From Dactylis glomerata (taxonomy: Eukaryota; Streptophyta; Magnoliopsida; Poales; Poaceae): 64,000 nucleotides of DNA. Below, one piece after another: positions 63,179 through 64,000 of this stretch. Within the stretch, counting starts at the first letter, position 1, and each line of letters opens with the position of its first letter. Where the stretch lies: assembly GCA_007115705.1 (NCBI GenBank), contig QXEO01002102.1:1382509-1446508 (forward strand), written 5' to 3'. Position numbers and translations under genes: made by a program. Below the pieces are notes generated by a model, which ran no database searches, had not been told where the DNA came from, and was given only the letters and a program-made list of their open reading frames with translations.

Positions 63179-64000
63179 CTACTGAAGGAATGCCTCGAAG
63201 GCATGGAGGGCGTCAGCACGGACACGATCCACCTGGGCGATCTCGGCTTCGTCATCATCGTCCTTGCCCGTCACTAGCTGCTTGCTCAGGGCACGTATTT
63301 CTGCCAGATCAGTCTTCAGTTGAGCTTTGAGGCCTTCTGCTTCGTCATGGGAGCGGGCGATGAATGCTTCCTTGTCATGAATGAGCTTTTTAGTCGCCCG
63401 GACCTTCTCTTCGAGATCTTCCAGTTCCTTTTTTAAGGATGCAAGCTCGGCGGCGCTGACAGAGGTGTCAGTTTTGGCATCCAAAGACGCCTTTTTCTCA
63501 TTGAGCCGCTGGCATTTGGCTGTAATATCGGCCTTCAGTGGGAGTTGGGCGTGGCGTAGATTGATCCTCTCACGAGCCAATTTCACCCTTGACCCGTAGA
63601 AAGACAGAGTCACAACTGGCCAAAGCTTCACCTGCAACGCTACCGGGAGTTGGTCCTTGATTTCGTCAAGAACACTCTTCACCTCTTCAGAACCCTCGAC
63701 CAACTTCTCGATTGGGGAGGATAGCAAGGCTTTGAGACGCTGGAATTGAGGTAGAACAGCGCTTGCTCGTGGTTCATCGTTGGCGACAGAGGGAGCTGGT
63801 TCGATGGATTCAGGGTCGAACGTCAGCAAGCCTGAGATATCACAACCCTGGCAGGCAGAAGTGGCGTCAGTATGCATCAAACAGGGAAGGATGAGTCGAA
63901 AGAAGCGAACATACCTCTCCTGAGATCAGGGGGAAAGCCGACGGCGAGACAATCGGCTCGTGTGTTGTTGCTGATGGCTTGGCCAGATTGGCAACCGTTT
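63179..64000 (-). CDS. Antisense coiled-coil gene of G5, with intron, 5' part beyond the window
   Basis: The last exon (63847-63179) is open to a TGA-class stop at 63179 and encodes about 220 residues, mostly a coiled coil (LNEKKASLDAKTDTSVSAAE, ELEDLEEKVRATKKLIHDKE, ending ADALHAFEAFLQ). A 67-bp intron is well supported at 63914-63848. Upstream exon sequence (64000-63915) is open in the joined frame (NLAKPSATTHEP, SAFPLISGE) and continues past the window. Antisense genes between pol and the 3' LTR are known in Tat-clade elements such as maize Grande. The grass versions I know carry a 'putative gypsy type transposon' domain in the part not visible here. Function unknown. Confidence 0.7.
63848..63914 (-). 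other. Predicted intron in the antisense gene
   Basis: On the minus strand the donor GAG|GTATGT is at 63914 and the acceptor CTGCCTGCCAG ends at 63848, with a CTGAC branch-point-like motif about 20 nt upstream. Splicing joins open frames (SGE to GCDISG). An in-frame ATG lies within the intron, so an unspliced short form starting at 63880 is the alternative reading. Confidence 0.65.

Larger units (their letters stand above)
55015..64000 (+). mobile_element. Element G5: Tat-lineage gypsy retrotransposon with antisense gene, cut by the window end
   Basis: The order is LTR, primer site, gag-protease, pol with RT, RNase H, a second RNase H and integrase, then an antisense coiled-coil gene. YIDD in RT, the second (archaeal-like) RNase H, the absence of a chromodomain and an antisense frame after pol are hallmarks of the Tat clade. 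The 3' LTR is beyond the window, so no age can be estimated. Confidence 0.9.

Noticed and set aside
1..64000. Host genes, tRNA or rRNA genes
   Set aside because: Every long open frame could be assigned to a transposable element, and I saw no tRNA cloverleaf or rRNA core sequence.

Overview
The window looks like intergenic DNA from a large-genome grass. It is made almost entirely of nested, mostly decayed transposable elements: long Ty3/gypsy LTR retrotransposons with plant-type priming sites, and one CACTA DNA transposon with a grass-type TNP2 transposase. I found no host gene, rRNA, tRNA or CRISPR. Several LTR ends and primer sites resemble those I know from the wheat/barley/oat group (Pooideae). 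That placement is recognition from memory, not a search.

Layout, left to right. (1) 1-8900 holds two oppositely oriented copies of the non-coding 3' internal part of one gypsy family (1-3147 minus, 5471-6703 plus). An LTR fragment lies between them (3148-5468), the plus copy ends in its LTR (6704-8102), and a related inverted LTR fragment follows (8103-8900). (2) 8901-30131 is an old minus-strand chromodomain-bearing (Tekay-like) gypsy element, called E1. It has a 3' LTR, pol, gag and an extra coiled-coil reading frame upstream of gag. Its coding region is split at 13754/27465 by element G1 (13755-27464, minus, TSD CTTCT), whose gag is split by element G2 (18604-24551, plus, TSD TTAAT). G1 and G2 share a CRM-like chromovirus family. 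(3) 30132-50057 is a single very long LTR (about 4.1 kb without insertions, 'LTR A') of another plus-strand gypsy element. It starts inside E1, and is interrupted by a CACTA element (32475-39310, TSD CTA) and by G3 (40950-49950, TSD CCTTT), a third CRM-like copy. The G3 leader contains a fragment of the LTR A family. (4) 50058-55014 has the primer site and leader of the LTR A element, a scrap of another pol end, and element G4 (LTR, leader, gag-protease). G4 carries two clusters of a CCGGCTAAAGCCGG palindrome. (5) 55015-64000 is a Tat-lineage gypsy element (G5). It has a 5' LTR, gag-protease, pol with two RNase H domains, GGCCGAT/ATCGGCC hairpins on both sides of pol, and a spliced-looking antisense coiled-coil gene cut by the window end.

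LTR divergence agrees with the nesting: counted by eye, about 3.3% for G1, about 2% for G2 inside it, and about 1.5% for G3. Nearly every reading frame is broken. The G5 pol, the large 3' part of G3 gag-pol, the G2 RT-to-end frame, a small HBD-plus-membrane-anchor gene in the CACTA element and the G5 antisense gene remain open over long distances.

The items most worth a second look are the HBD/tail-anchor gene in the CACTA element, the repeated hairpins around the G5 pol, the palindrome clusters of G4, the G3 chimera, the antisense spliced gene, and the pol frames that run about 100 codons into the 3' LTR.
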